This document shows positions 9,239 through 20,192 of a DNA stretch of 64,000 bases, in pieces; within the stretch, counting starts at the first letter, position 1, and each line of letters starts with the position of its first letter. Origin of the DNA: Craterostigma plantagineum (Eukaryota; Streptophyta; Magnoliopsida; Lamiales; Linderniaceae); contig JAPQWV010000496.1 in assembly GCA_027422505.1 (NCBI GenBank), positions 398,001-462,000 on the forward strand. The letters are read 5' to 3'. The notes beneath the pieces are model-generated. The model did no database searches and had not been told where the DNA came from. It saw only the letters and a list, made by a program, of their open reading frames with translations. The translations under genes and the position numbers were made by a program.

Positions 9239-10718
9239 TTACCCTAAACTTTCTAAGTCATCTTTGTCACTGTAGTCATGCTCCTCCCCTCTGCTGACCT
9301 CTGCGTATTCTTCAAGGGATAATGATGTGAACAAATCACCGACCTTACTGTCGTCTTTTGCTTGAGCAGTAGTCGGTGATGAATGAGGTTTTCCTTTGTT
9401 CATCTGTTACAGTGGTTTGAATGTAATGATTGATAGAATGAAAGGATGGTGGCTTTTAAATGGCATAACGACGGAAATATGATTTTGCATTTAGAAAAAT
9501 GATAGCCTGAAAAGACTGAGGCTTTAGCGACAAACTTACTGCTCTGAGCAAGCTTCTTCTATCTCTCTCCCTGGCATTTTTGATATCCTGACGTATAACA
9601 AAAAAATAACAAAACTGTAAAGAGATAAGACTATCCGGTAAACTTACAGCCATACGCGTGTCCTTATAATTGTAACAGCCTGTCAAAGAATTAATACATC
9701 ACTCCTAACTGTCAACCCGAACCTCTTCTAACGTCTTTTGTTCAGCTTCTACATCTGACACATCTCTGCAACAAAAGTACAGAACATAACTCAAATACTC
9801 AACAAAGGTCTCTTGGACGCAGAAAGAGACTACCATGATTCAAAACATAAGTGGTTATTAACCCAAAATCGTATTAGTCGCTTGGACTACAATGCACCAC
9901 TGTGTTCTTTGTAGTTTATCAGAAAAAAATGAATACATGTAATTCTGAAGCAAATGTAAGCTGCTTACCTTCCAACTACACGATCGACACATGAACATTT
10001 AGCACACACATTATGCTCCTTCGCACAACCTACACGGCAACGGCATTGTTAGCAACAACTTAGTCCTGACATGGAAATAGACATGGGCCATGGCAATACG
10101 ATTTGAAGTCAAATGCTAAGTCTAAAGCTAAAAATGATCAAGCTCGTACCATTCAACTCTGTATTAAGCCTACTTGCTACTTGGTCATGAACTAGCTGCT
10201 CAGTCCCACTGGCTCAAGCCCAGGAAATTAAAGAGAGCAATAATCGAAATGCTAATGTTAAAGGCAAGAAAAAAAACTAACCAGCACAGAGATTGTGGTA
10301 AGCTTGTCTCACATTCCTCTTGAAACATCTTTGACTAGCGCATATCATTATAATGAAAAAAAAAATTAGACAAAACAATGCGTAGAACAAATACAAACTG
10401 AGCCTCAGAAACAGAAATGTCACACCATTTCGCAGGTTCCATGAGCGGTTTATATTTCCCGTACATTCGCTTCCAATCAATCTGCTCTTTGCATCTCAGG
10501 CAAACCCCTGTCACTTCCGCGAAGGGTCTGAATCGTCCACCTAATTCCTGCAACATCAGAAAACGAAACTCCGACATCGGCCGAGTACTTGGAGATGCAA
10601 AAAAACTTCGGCGACGGAGATCATGTACCGTTGGGTTAATTTTGACGCCGGCGTTGGGTTTCCAGGAGGTCTTGTTCTGGTGCTTCGGCGCACCTCTGCG
10701 ATGGCCGCCACTGCTCAT
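9239..10718 (-). CDS. C9orf85-like zinc-ribbon protein (DUF2039), seven exons
   Basis: Reconstructed exons on minus: 10718-10629, 10547-10426, 10334-10282, 10029-9969, 9765-9723, 9587-9540 and 9403-9239. They total 582 nt and encode 193 residues. All junctions are GT-AG and all phases fit. The start MSSGGHRRGAPKHQNKTSWK is the typical family N-terminus. Four CxxC pairs (C46/C49, C71/C74, C87/C90, C97/C100) suggest two zinc sites. They lie around GRFRPFAEVTGVCLRCKEQ and RNVRQAYHNLCAGC. A charged helix (EQKTLEEDIKNARERDRR) follows, then an acidic tail ending DDLESLG. The family is conserved from plants to animals and has no firmly assigned function. All exons are open, so this is probably a working single-copy gene. 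Confidence 0.92.
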
Positions 10719-11001
10719 CTTTAAAACCCTAAATAAATCCCCAATTGTTTCAAAGGGTCTAATTCTATAAACTTCATATCATTATTTTTCTTTTAAAAGG
10801 AAAATCTACATTATTGTATTGTTTAAAAGAAACAAGAAGCTGCTATATGACCTTTAATCACCGTTGGGCTTTTGATGATGGGCTTGTAATTGAACCATCG
10901 GCTCCAATAATGCTCTAAGATTATGAATGGATCAATCAGTGTCATCTACGTGTAAGATGACGACACTCTCCAGTTATGTAAACTTGTTTTTTGGTGCGTG
11001 C
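10719..11001. other. Upstream region of the C9orf85-like gene
   Basis: This probably contains the promoter and 5' untranslated region of the minus-strand gene starting at 10718. No clear TATA box or other element could be fixed by eye. Confidence 0.45.
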
Positions 11002-11009
11002 CTTACAGG

Positions 11010-11531
11010 TAGAGCTGTCAATGGCCGGGCCGGGGCGGGCGGGCTGGCACGCCGCCAGCCAAAGCCCGATGTTTGGCAGGGCAGGGCGGGCTGGCCCGCC
11101 ACACTGAAGCCCAGCCCGCGCCCGCCAGCGGGCCTGGCGGGCCAGGCCCGCCCGCCATGAATTTTTTAATTTTTTTATTTAAACTTTTTAATTAATTAAG
11201 AAGAATTTATATAATTATGATATTTAAATATACATTAATTATGTATTAATCAATAAATACATTATTAATTATTTAATGATAATATTTAAATATATATTAA
11301 TTATGTATTAATTAATAAATGCATTATTAATTATAAATAAAATCATTAATTAATTTCTCTATTTAAATAAATATATATTTAATTTAAAAAATTAACTAAT
11401 AAAAAAATATGGCGGGCCACCCGCCCCGCCTAGCCCGCGGCCCGCCTTCTGGCGGGCCTTAAAAATCCCAGCCCAGCCCGCCCCATAGGCAGGGCGGGGC
11501 GGGGCGGCCCGTGGGCTATTTGACAGCTCTA
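11010..11531. mobile_element. hAT-type MITE with GC-rich subterminal repeats
   Basis: The 522-bp element has perfect 11-bp inverted ends (TAGAGCTGTCA / TGACAGCTCTA). It is flanked by a perfect 8-bp duplication, CTTACAGG, at 11002-11009 and 11532-11539, the hAT signature. Just inside each end are about 120 bases of GGCGGGC/GCCCGCC runs, and the middle is almost pure AT. No transposase is encoded. The GC-rich reading frame at its left end is a composition artefact. Confidence 0.93.
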
Positions 11532-11539
11532 CTTACAGG

Positions 11540-12600
11540 AGTCTTTCTTTTTTATTATTTTATTTTTTATTATTATTTTTTGATTTGGATATTGAAATGA
11601 AATCGGCAAAAAAATAAAAGATAGAATTTCTATCTCTATTGTTCTGCCGCCCTTTTGAAACCCAAGATCTCAAAAATTCCTCCATCTCCATCGGAACTCA
11701 ACCAATTTCTACCGCAGCAAAGAAGCAACTTCTCCCTCATCACCGCATACCGCCTCAAATTGCCTCAACAAGCCCAGTGAAACAGAAGCCGGCGAGCAAC
11801 CTCCAAGAGCCACCGCTCGAGCTTTTAAACCCGCCATTGAGGGAGCAATCCGCCATCACAGACGTCCGTTTTATCTCTAGATGTCTCCTACTCCCCCATC
11901 CTTAGGTACGAAGATGGGGGAGTCAACCATTTGTTTTTATTTTCCTTTGAATCGGTTTGATTATTTAGGTTTTTTTTTTACTTTTGTACGTGTTGTGTTT
12001 GCAATCTCTTTTGGTTTGCTGCATTTTCAGTGTGTTACTTTATTTGTTTTAGTTTGTTGTGCACGTGGTATGCCTTTGTTTGCTGTGTTTTGGTGTGGTT
12101 TTTTGTTGTGCTGGGCTATTGTCTGGCTGTTTCTTGTTTCTTATCTAGGTTCGTCGTTATCTTTTTAAGTCGGATTGTTTTACTTTGTGGGTTCATGACT
12201 CTTTCGGGTTAGGGAGTTATTCTCCTCTAGTAGGAGTTGTCATCCTTTGTTGGAGGTTCATTCTGAAGAAGGCAAGTTATTCAAAGTGAAGACGGGAGAA
12301 AGTGATGAGTGCTTCAAAGTTTAATAGACATTTATTTGGAGTCTTGAGCTTGAATTCTTAGTAGGTTCTTTAGTTCTTGTTGAATTTTGGAACCTGTTTT
12401 CTTTCGGCTTTTGTTTCCCCGTGTGGGAAGTTGTGTTCAGTCCTCTTTATGAGGTGTCTATCTCCTTTCGTAGGAGTATTTGTCTTCTTTATGAGGTGTA
12501 TTACCTGCTAACCTTTGTGTTGTGATCAGAGGACTTTGTGGGTTATTTAGCTTGTTGTACTTTTTTTAAGTTAAAGGCAAGCAATCGTCTCCGAAAAAAA
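11540..12600 (+). other. T-rich, hairpin-studded sequence; possible non-coding retroelement
   Basis: A leader rich in C and A (about 11640-11900) is followed by about 700 bases very rich in T and G. Several short hairpins with 4-6-bp stems are spread through the second half: CTCCTCTAGTAGGAG (12214-12228), CCTCTTTATGAGG (about 12440), CTCCTTTCGTAGGAG (about 12461) and CTTCTTTATGAGG. A similarly built sequence lies in reverse orientation at about 44980-45700. No conserved protein is encoded; the Phe/Val/Leu-rich frame at 11881-12168 reflects the T content. A LINE 3' region or a non-coding retro-copy are possibilities. Confidence 0.4.
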
Positions 12601-13168
12601 AATCAGAAATGGATTTTTATGTTGTCTAAACACTTTGAAAATTAATTTTCCAACATGGGTTCAAGATTTGAAATTGCAAATCAATCCTATAAGTTAACAA
12701 ATCAATCATATAAAAATAAAAATATAGGAATCAGGATTTTAGTAAATATTTCTTTTTGACGTTTTAATGTGAACAATATTAATTTTGTTATTAATTTTAT
12801 TGAAACATCATTCGACAAATTTAGCGGTACCAAATCGAGGCAAACTCTGAATACTAAATATGACCCTATAATCATAGGGGTCAAGGTCCGCCAATAATAT
12901 TTCTAATTCTAAAGTTTTAAATTATGTGTTATATTTAAAAGTTGTAAATGATGGTGTGAAAGATAATATTCCAAGAACATTACTTTGATTTAAAAATGGA
13001 TTTAATGAAGGAGAAGAATTATTGATGTGCTCATTATTTCTTTTTGAGGTTTATAATGACTTTTTTAGTTGCCGATGGTCTTAATAAGATAGTTGCATAC
13101 ATAGTTGAAGAAGAGGGAATGGAAGTGTAAATATCATTTGGATGAGTGATAATGAGAATTAGATCAAG
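12601..13168. other. AT-rich intergenic sequence
   Basis: No gene, repeat pair or element end was recognised. Confidence 0.5.
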
Positions 13169-14215
13169 TAATGGCGTGCAGTGGTGCCGGTGTCGGCTGT
13201 GGTGACGAATTTCGACTAGATGTGGGTTTCCTAAGGTTTGGGGGGTGTATGACAGATTCCGGCAGTGGGTGGTGTGGGCTCTCAGGGCTGCGTGCGAGGT
13301 GGTGCGAGGCCGTGCAGTGGTGCGACGTCGTGCAGTGGTGGCGAATTCGGCGAGATTTGGTTTTCCTCGGCTTAAGATGAGTTGCTCGGCTTTTGGGGGG
13401 GCTGTGACCGATTCCGGCGATGGATGGGGTGGGCGGTGCTACTACAGCGAGGTGGGGGATGGCGATGGTGCGAGTGCGACGCGAGGATTACTGCTAGGCG
13501 AGCAAGATGCTTCACAGATGCAGGATTTGGAATAATAACGTCTCATGTGTGTCATTGGATTTTTTTTTAAAAGCTGTGTGTGTTTTGATAAATAACATAA
13601 TTCTATGGGCTTACACAGATGCATCAATGGAATATGTAGATCAATGTTGCTTTGTTACAAGTGGTTTTATTTCGATGATTAACTTTATTCGACTTCAGCA
13701 ATACAAAGTAAGGATAAAATTGTAATTAATATATGATTAAACCTAGTACCGTCTAAATTCATCTACCAAACATCTCCTACATCATTACTTAATGGGTATA
13801 TTAAGATTCAGGACCCAAAAGTGATTAAAAGTAGTTTTCAGGACCTTTAAGAAAAATTTTAGTTTAAAGGACCCAATTTTTCGTAAAATTTAAAGATACG
13901 GACCAACTATTATGAAAGTATATAATCTGTTATCGGATGATCGTTTTCTGTTATTTTCAGAACAATGAACTGTTACTGAGGAACGATTAATTGTTACTAA
14001 AGACCAATAAATTGTTACTGAATAATCGGGTCCTTAAAACTAATGTTTTTCCTGACATGGCCTGAACTAAAATTTCAGACCCTGACAGGGGACTGAACGA
14101 AAATTTCCCCTTACTTAATCCCATCAACCAAACACATCAAAAAGCTCATACCCCCCGTTTTCTAAATCCAACTTAAAACTAATATCATTTAATCCAATCC
14201 CGCTAACCAAACGGG
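13169..14215. repeat. Duplicated ~1-kb unit, copy 1 (interrupted by a MITE)
   Basis: From GGCGTGCAGTGGTGCCGG at 13172 this copy matches the sequence starting at 14537 through the GC-rich part and then the AT-rich part (CTAGTACCGTCTAAATTCAT). It ends at GCTAACCAAACGGG (about 14210). It differs from copy 2 by scattered substitutions and by a 317-bp insertion at 13794-14110. The left end typical of copy 2, with GTTTGGTTG, is missing. No conserved protein was recognised. Confidence 0.75.
13794..14110. mobile_element. MULE-type MITE inserted in copy 1, with empty site in copy 2
   Basis: The 317-bp insertion is flanked by the 9-bp duplication TTACTTAAT (13785-13793 and 14111-14119). Copy 2 has a single TTACTTAAT followed directly by CCCATCAACC, which is the empty site. 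The ends begin GGGTATATTAAGATTCAGGA and, on the other strand, GGGGAAATTTTCGTTCAGTC, so they are imperfect inverted repeats. A 9-bp duplication fits Mutator-like elements. It encodes nothing. Confidence 0.85.
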
Positions 14216-14253
14216 TTGGGGGTTTAGGGGGATTAAGTGGGTTGAGATTAACT

Positions 14254-14466
14254 TAAGTGGTGTTTGGTTGATGTATTATTTAAAGGGGAGAATTAAATAA
14301 TAACCCCTTAATACCCTCAATTGTGTACTATCTAATTCAGCCTCCTCATGTTCCATTAAATAATACTTTCTTCTTGTGACAATTCTATATCTTTGTTCAA
14401 TATCAATTTCCTAATTTACCCATTACATCTATCGCCGCCTCCCACTTCACAAAAATTCCTATTCCA

Positions 14467-14516
<50 letters not shown>

Positions 14517-15253
14517 CTGCGTGCGAGATGGTGCAGGGGCGTGCAGTGGTTCCGGTGTCGGCGGTGGTGGCGGATTTCGGCTAGATGTTGGTTTGCTAGG
14601 GTTTGGGGGATATGACAGATTCCGGCAGTGGTGGTGGGGCTTTCAGGGCTGCGTGCGAGGCGGTGCGAGGCCGTGCAGTGGTGCGACGCCGTGCAGTGGT
14701 GGCGAATTCCGGCGAGATTTGGTTTTCCTCGGCTTAAGATGAGTTGCTCGGCTTTTGGGGGGCTGTGACCGATTCCGGCGATGATGGTGTGGACGGTGCT
14801 ACTACAGCGAGGTGGGGGATGGCGATGGTGCGAGTGCGATGCGAGGAGTACTGCTAGGCGAGCAAGATGCTTCACAGATGCAGGATTGGAATAATAACGT
14901 CTCATGTGTGTCATTGGATTTTTTTTAAAAGCTGTGTGTGTTTTGATAAATAACATAATTATATGGGCTTACACAGATGCATCAATGGAAAATGTAGATT
15001 GATGTTTCTTTGTTACAAGTGGTTTTATTTCGATGATTAACTTTATTCGACTTCAGCAATACAAAGTAAGGATAAAATTGTAACTAATATATGATTAAAC
15101 CTAGTACCGTCTAAATTCATCTACCAAACATCTCATACATCATTACTTAATCCCATCAACCAAACACATCAAAAAGCTCATACCCTCCGTTATCTAAACC
15201 CAAGTTAAACTAATACCATTTAATCCCATCCCGCTAACCAAATGGACTCTTAA
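14254..15253. repeat. Duplicated ~1-kb unit, copy 2; possible Harbinger-like element
   Basis: The left end (TAAGTGGTGTTTGGTTGATG) and the right end on the opposite strand (TAAGAGTCCATTTGGTTAGC) look like imperfect inverted repeats next to a TTA/TAA target. That would suit a Tourist or PIF/Harbinger non-autonomous element. The interior holds a CT microsatellite and a GC-rich block. The end assignment is an inference, because copy 1 lacks the same left end. Confidence 0.4.
14465..14515. repeat. CT/GA microsatellite
   Basis: A run of about 22 CT units with one or two interruptions. The Arg-Glu repeat frame on the other strand results from it. Confidence 0.95.
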
Positions 15254-15626
15254 TATTTAGCTATTACAGTTTTATCCTTATTTAAAATTAATTTTTAAAT
15301 AACTTAATATGGAATATTCAAAATCAAATATATGTGTACATGCATGGGATGTGCTAAACATACTAGTTTTAATAACATTGGAATGCGCCTCGCTGATTTG
15401 TAACAAAAATGCAGCTTTTCACTCATTTATGTAATCTTCAACCCTGATGTGTCTTCATTCAATCAGCTATGGATTTACGCTTATGATGAGACTTTTTCGG
15501 GATTAATTTTATGTCCCAAATTCCCTTAATATGATAGTCGTGAGGTTTGAACTCATGACAGAGGCATGAGATATCATCCTCAACCCATTAGACCTACCAA
15601 ATGGCGTTTCACCTAGTTATGTTTCT
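15254..15626. other. AT-rich intergenic sequence
   Basis: Nothing coding is visible. A phrase around 15530-15600 (GTGAGGTTTGAACTCATGAC) resembles a diverged tRNA-like B box, but no SINE could be supported. Confidence 0.4.
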
Positions 15627-15779
15627 AAAACTTGCAGAGGCGGATCCGGGATTTTACAGCTGGGGGGCTCGTTAGAATTGTGTTTCTTTCCATCGAAAAA
15701 TAAATATATAATAATTTTTAAAATCACGTATAACTCGTGTCAAAGTCACAATACACTAGAATAATAATATCGAAAAAAA

Positions 15780-17270
15780 ATCAATTTCTTCCGTTGACTA
15801 AAACACTAGCAATACAGGAGAGGCTTCTTTGGTGGTAAAAAAATTGCATTCGACAAGATTGCACCATCTGAAATTCTTGCAAAATTGCTTTGATTTCAAC
15901 TTTGACAAATAGCTCTTTCTCTATATAACAAATTATGCAATCCGACAGAAACTCATCTCCCATCTTGTTGCGCAAAACTGTCCTAATTATTGCAGCACAG
16001 AGAAAGATCTTTCAACAGTTGATGTTGCAACAGGTAAGACTAATGCCAACCTATTAGTCGATAAACCAAAGGAAAACCAGAATGACAATCCATCTCTACC
16101 ATTTTCTTTGAAAGATCTCCAATGTCTTTGTGGTTGGAGAAAGCCGGATCCCTTCTCATATAACAAATGTACGTCTTTAGTTGATATTTTAGTTCAGAAA
16201 TATCAACATCAGAAAAATCTTCTGAATATAACTCAGCAAGATGGACCAAATGCTCATGATATTTCTAGGATGAAGGCAATCTAAAGCAACTCCGAGTTTG
16301 ATTGATGAAACGGTTGTTCATTTCTCGAGAAATAAGATCAATTACCTATCAATTAACAAAAAAAATGTCACACATATAATTATATTTCATAATAAATAAA
16401 GTGAAACAAATACCAGCAAGAAAATGTCGATCTTTTAATAATGAAGATATATCTTCTGTTGCCAATCACAAGTACTCGGAATACGCCCCGTAATGCAATC
16501 ATCCATGTTCGGTACACTAATCTTATTTTCTAAACAAAATTTGACGACCCCTGTCAACAAACCATTCCAACCTTCAATCTTAAATCTATTCAAGTCGTCT
16601 TTTAATGCTGAACCAATCCAATAGCGGTGCCTATGTTTTGAGTCTTTTGATAGAGAACTTGCGACAACGTATTTTCATCCCTAAAATGTGCTCCATCAAA
16701 CGACCAACAAACACAAACTCAAATGATTCCATTTTAACTAAACTTGCAGCACTAAACCGACTTTTCTTATCACATCCATATTCCGCTACAGATGCAAGCA
16801 CACCTTTTATCGGATTCCACAAGTAAAATAATCGAATGATTGTTTCAAAGTGAGAACCCCAACGAGTATTACCAGTTCTTATCAAACTTGTTTCTTTATT
16901 CTGTCCCTTTCCTGTTAGAACTTCGCCACGTTCAATGTGTTCGACCATATATCATGTTATTACTGTCGTAAAGAGTCTTCTTTTTTACATGAAGCACTAA
17001 CAACGTTCACAATCATAGCAAGATAAAAAAGTTGTTTGCTATATATGATCAGTTGAAGTAGAAACAATGACTAACTGAAGCTGGTGAGCAAAGCAATGAA
17101 TATAATGGGTGTGCTTATTCTCTCTCAAAATAAGTGATTTTAGACCCATTAAACTCACCACGCATATTTGAAGCCTCGTCGTAACCTTGTCTCTAAGATT
17201 AGAAATTGATAATCCGCTCTTGAAAAAAATTCGTCAATAGCACATTTCAAAGCTTTTGCCGATGTATCAC
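15780..17270 (-). pseudogene. hAT transposase, copy A, C-terminal half
   Basis: Minus-strand pieces match ZMYM1-like hAT transposases. At 16948-16631 are GKGQNKETSLIRTGNTRWGS and VASVAEYG-type sequence from the RNase H-like region. At 16249-16040 are LAELYSEDFSD, FSNHKDIGDLSKKMVE and FPLVYRLIGW from the C-terminal dimerisation region. The pieces lie in different frames with stops between them, so the gene is dead. Its N-terminal half continues beyond the retrotransposon at 29508. Confidence 0.8.
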
Positions 17271-18161
17271 TGTTGGGAATATGCCTTCCAATGCTATACG
17301 AGGATAAGATTGTATAGGGCATTAGCTTATTGTCATTCGACTTCTTATGTAATAAGATATTTTCGTGTGTTTAATAAAGTCATTGTTCGTTTATTGGATA
17401 AATGAGTTCTTTACTTAGCATCATCCGGTAAAGCAATAAATGAACAAATCCAAATGTGTCGAGTTGAGTCATCAATGGGCACGAGAGAGAAAGACACCAG
17501 TAGACTCTTAACCTCTAACATTAAAAGTTCGTAAGCCTTAGGCTCCAGTTGGGTGCTAGATAACCAAACTGCTTATTTGTCAATGACCTATCGTGTGCCG
17601 TTATCCCGCTTGGAAGCAGAGGTCATGACTTGTGATATCAAGGGATTGAATTGTTTCATAGACAGTGACTCACGGATCGTACAGTCGAGCATGGCTTTTT
17701 ACTCAAGGTGTGTCAATGACCGACAACAACACTATAGTAGTCTGCGTGAACCTTAGACCGAAAGCATCTTTGACGGAGTTGACTTCGAAGTCTCGACTGT
17801 GATTGACGGGCTCAATCCGCCAAGTACGGATTCACAATCTCGTAAGTAATCGAGACAAGTGTCATATGTGGACGGCGACGGGAAATTACGTAATCCTTGG
17901 CCAAGGTATTGAACTAACTCATGTGAGACATGGCGGATAGTTTGGTAATTTTCCTCATCTCCGTTTCATCATAGGATCGAGTTCATTGAGTTTGACATAG
18001 ACCATGGCTCTCACTCGATTGGGACACAGCTGAAGGGTTTGTACGTAGTACTATAATCTATAGTAAGGTTCTGGAATAAAGACTGGGTCGAAATTCACAC
18101 TCGAATTGGGTTACAGTCCGGTACTACGGGGCTCTTGGATTCCTCCCTTGCCGATTGACAT
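17271..18161 (+). repeat. 5' part of LTR type A (891 bp)
   Basis: Begins TGTTGGGAATATGCC, homologous to but clearly diverged from the start of LTR B (TGTTGAGGTATATGCC). It runs to CCGATTGACAT, the point homologous to CCGGTTGAGAT inside LTR B (about 19155). The other half of LTR A resumes after LTR B at 20193 with GTCGGACCTAGAGAGTCGGG. The flanking target duplication marks 17271 as the true outer end of the insertion. Confidence 0.7.
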
Positions 18162-20192
18162 TGTTGAGGTATATGCCCTAGGTGCCGTACGAGGACTAGG
18201 AGTACGAGGGTAATTTGCTAATTGTGTTGTGTTTAGTGATGTAATTTGATTACTTCTATTAATGGAATGACTTTATTCATCATTAATTAATTATTGAATG
18301 ATTAAATTAAAAGGCAAATTATTAATTAGTCTAAAGATTTCACCTTGCAGTCTGGGTGGATAAGACAAATTAATAGAACCCAAATATTGGCAGTTCGGTT
18401 ACTGATTCTGTGGGGACAGAGCGGGGCACCAGTAAGCTGAGATATTGCAATATTAAAATAGTCCACAAGTCTAAGTCTCCAGTAGGGTGACTGGAATGAC
18501 ACGTACGACTTGTTTGTCGATGGGTCCAATATGGTTGTGCCAACCGTTCACTTGGAAAGTGGGAGCCCATCACAATGATACAAGATGAATTAGGGGATTA
18601 TCTATTTGGAAACTGACTCGTATCGAACGATCACACGCTTGGATTGTCCTTGATCGATCGATTGACTGTAGTAGTATGCGTGAACCTTAGAGCGAAAGGG
18701 TTAACTTGGGGTTGGTCTTGACTTGTCACTAGTTTGCTAGGCCCGTCTTGCCGGTGGCGTGGGTCAGCAGGGAAAGCGGTCTTGAATTTTCGATGTGATC
18801 GCCGGTTGAACCGCGGAGCGGGATTTACGGTCTCGATTAAATTCGAGGTTAACGTCCTATGGCAAGTTTAATGTGCAGGAATTTCCAAGTCTCTGGCCAG
18901 AGCATATAACTGACTCGCGATAGTCGTGGAGTGCAGTTTCGGTATTTTCACTGACATAAACGACATAGAGTCGAGTTCTGTAAGTTTGACTATGCGTGAC
19001 TTTCACTCGGGGACAAACGTAAAGGGTTTATACGTATGACGAAAATCTACAGCTGTTCGTGGATTATGATTAGATCAAATTCATACTAAACTTGGGATCT
19101 GTTCGGTATCACGGGGCTGGCTAGGTGAATACCGAACCCCTAGATACCTCCTAGGCCGGTTGAGATGAACCAAGAGAGTCGGGCTTAAAAAGGGCAACCG
19201 ATACAACGTCATCATCAGAGAGAGAGAGACAAGGCTATGTCCTAGATTGAGACATTAGGGTTTGGGGCTTGGCCAAAACCCTGATTGGCCGAAAATACTA
19301 AGTTGACTAGTGAGGGATAAAATGGTCTTTTCACCTCACGATATACTTCTGAAATAAAATATTTGATATTGAATATTTAGTATATGATTTAAATTACATT
19401 TTGATCTTAGTTATTGTCTTAGAGAAATAATATTATTTAATTTGGAATCAATATATATATCGAATATATATATATAAGTTTCGAGTTTTATTAGATAAAA
19501 TTTCGAAAATTATTAAATATATTTATAGTGGATATTATATATTTAAAATATAATAAATATGGTATTTTAATTAATAAAGATATTGGGAATGGCTTGCATC
19601 GATATTTAATTAATTAAATATAAAGTTTGAATTTTGAATTCGTTACTTGGTAAAACGAAGACTTGGTAAAAGGGGAGGTGTGAGGATTTTTCTAGCACCA
19701 CCTCAACCTATTTTTGGCCATTTCTAAATAGTATTAATAGGGATTTTCGAGATCCTAGAAAGGGATGAAGCACAATTTTCGAAATAAAAGCTAAAGAGAG
19801 GAAAAACTAAGAGTTTTCTCCTCTCACCACTTTCTCTCTCGCACTCTATCTCTCGGGGGTAGCAAGCAGCTTGTTCTTGGCCTAGCCGCACTTGCAAGAA
19901 CAGCTGCGACGTTAGTGAGGTGCCGGCGTGACGATCTTGCGCAAAGAAGACGTCACGTTCGTGTGCTTTTGGCGTATGAGAGGGGCACTACACCTCGGGG
20001 ATTCGAAGGATTCGAAGCTCGCCATCGTCGAGAGATTTCAACAAGGTATCATGGCTGATCCCTTTTCTCTTTGTGGAAATACGTTCTCGTGTTTGTAGCC
20101 AAGCGATCTTGGATAGGCGGGAAACCCCGTAAAATTTTAAAATTCCGCCGTTCTCGGAACGTGGGTCTAGGGACCCTCGTGGATTCCCAACA
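18162..20192 (+). repeat. LTR type B, left copy (2,031 bp)
   Basis: Starts TGTTGAGGTATATGCCCTAG and ends GGATTCCCAACA, so it has normal TG...CA LTR termini. It matches 25576-27568 with a few per cent substitutions and small indels. A TATA-like segment near 19734 lies upstream of CTCTCTCTCGCACTC-type leader sequence. It sits inside LTR A with no obvious 5-bp target duplication (flanks GACAT and GTCGG). Confidence 0.8.

Noticed and set aside
10927..11160. Gly/Ala/Arg/Pro-rich plus-strand frame
   Set aside because: It lies across the left GC-rich end of the hAT MITE and has no support as a gene.
11881..12212. Phe/Val/Leu-rich frames resembling a multi-pass membrane protein
   Set aside because: The T-rich composition of the hairpin-studded sequence produces them; there is no start context or conserved domain.
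14459..14956. Minus-strand frame ending in Arg-Glu repeats
   Set aside because: The repeats come from the CT microsatellite, and the rest has no recognisable family.
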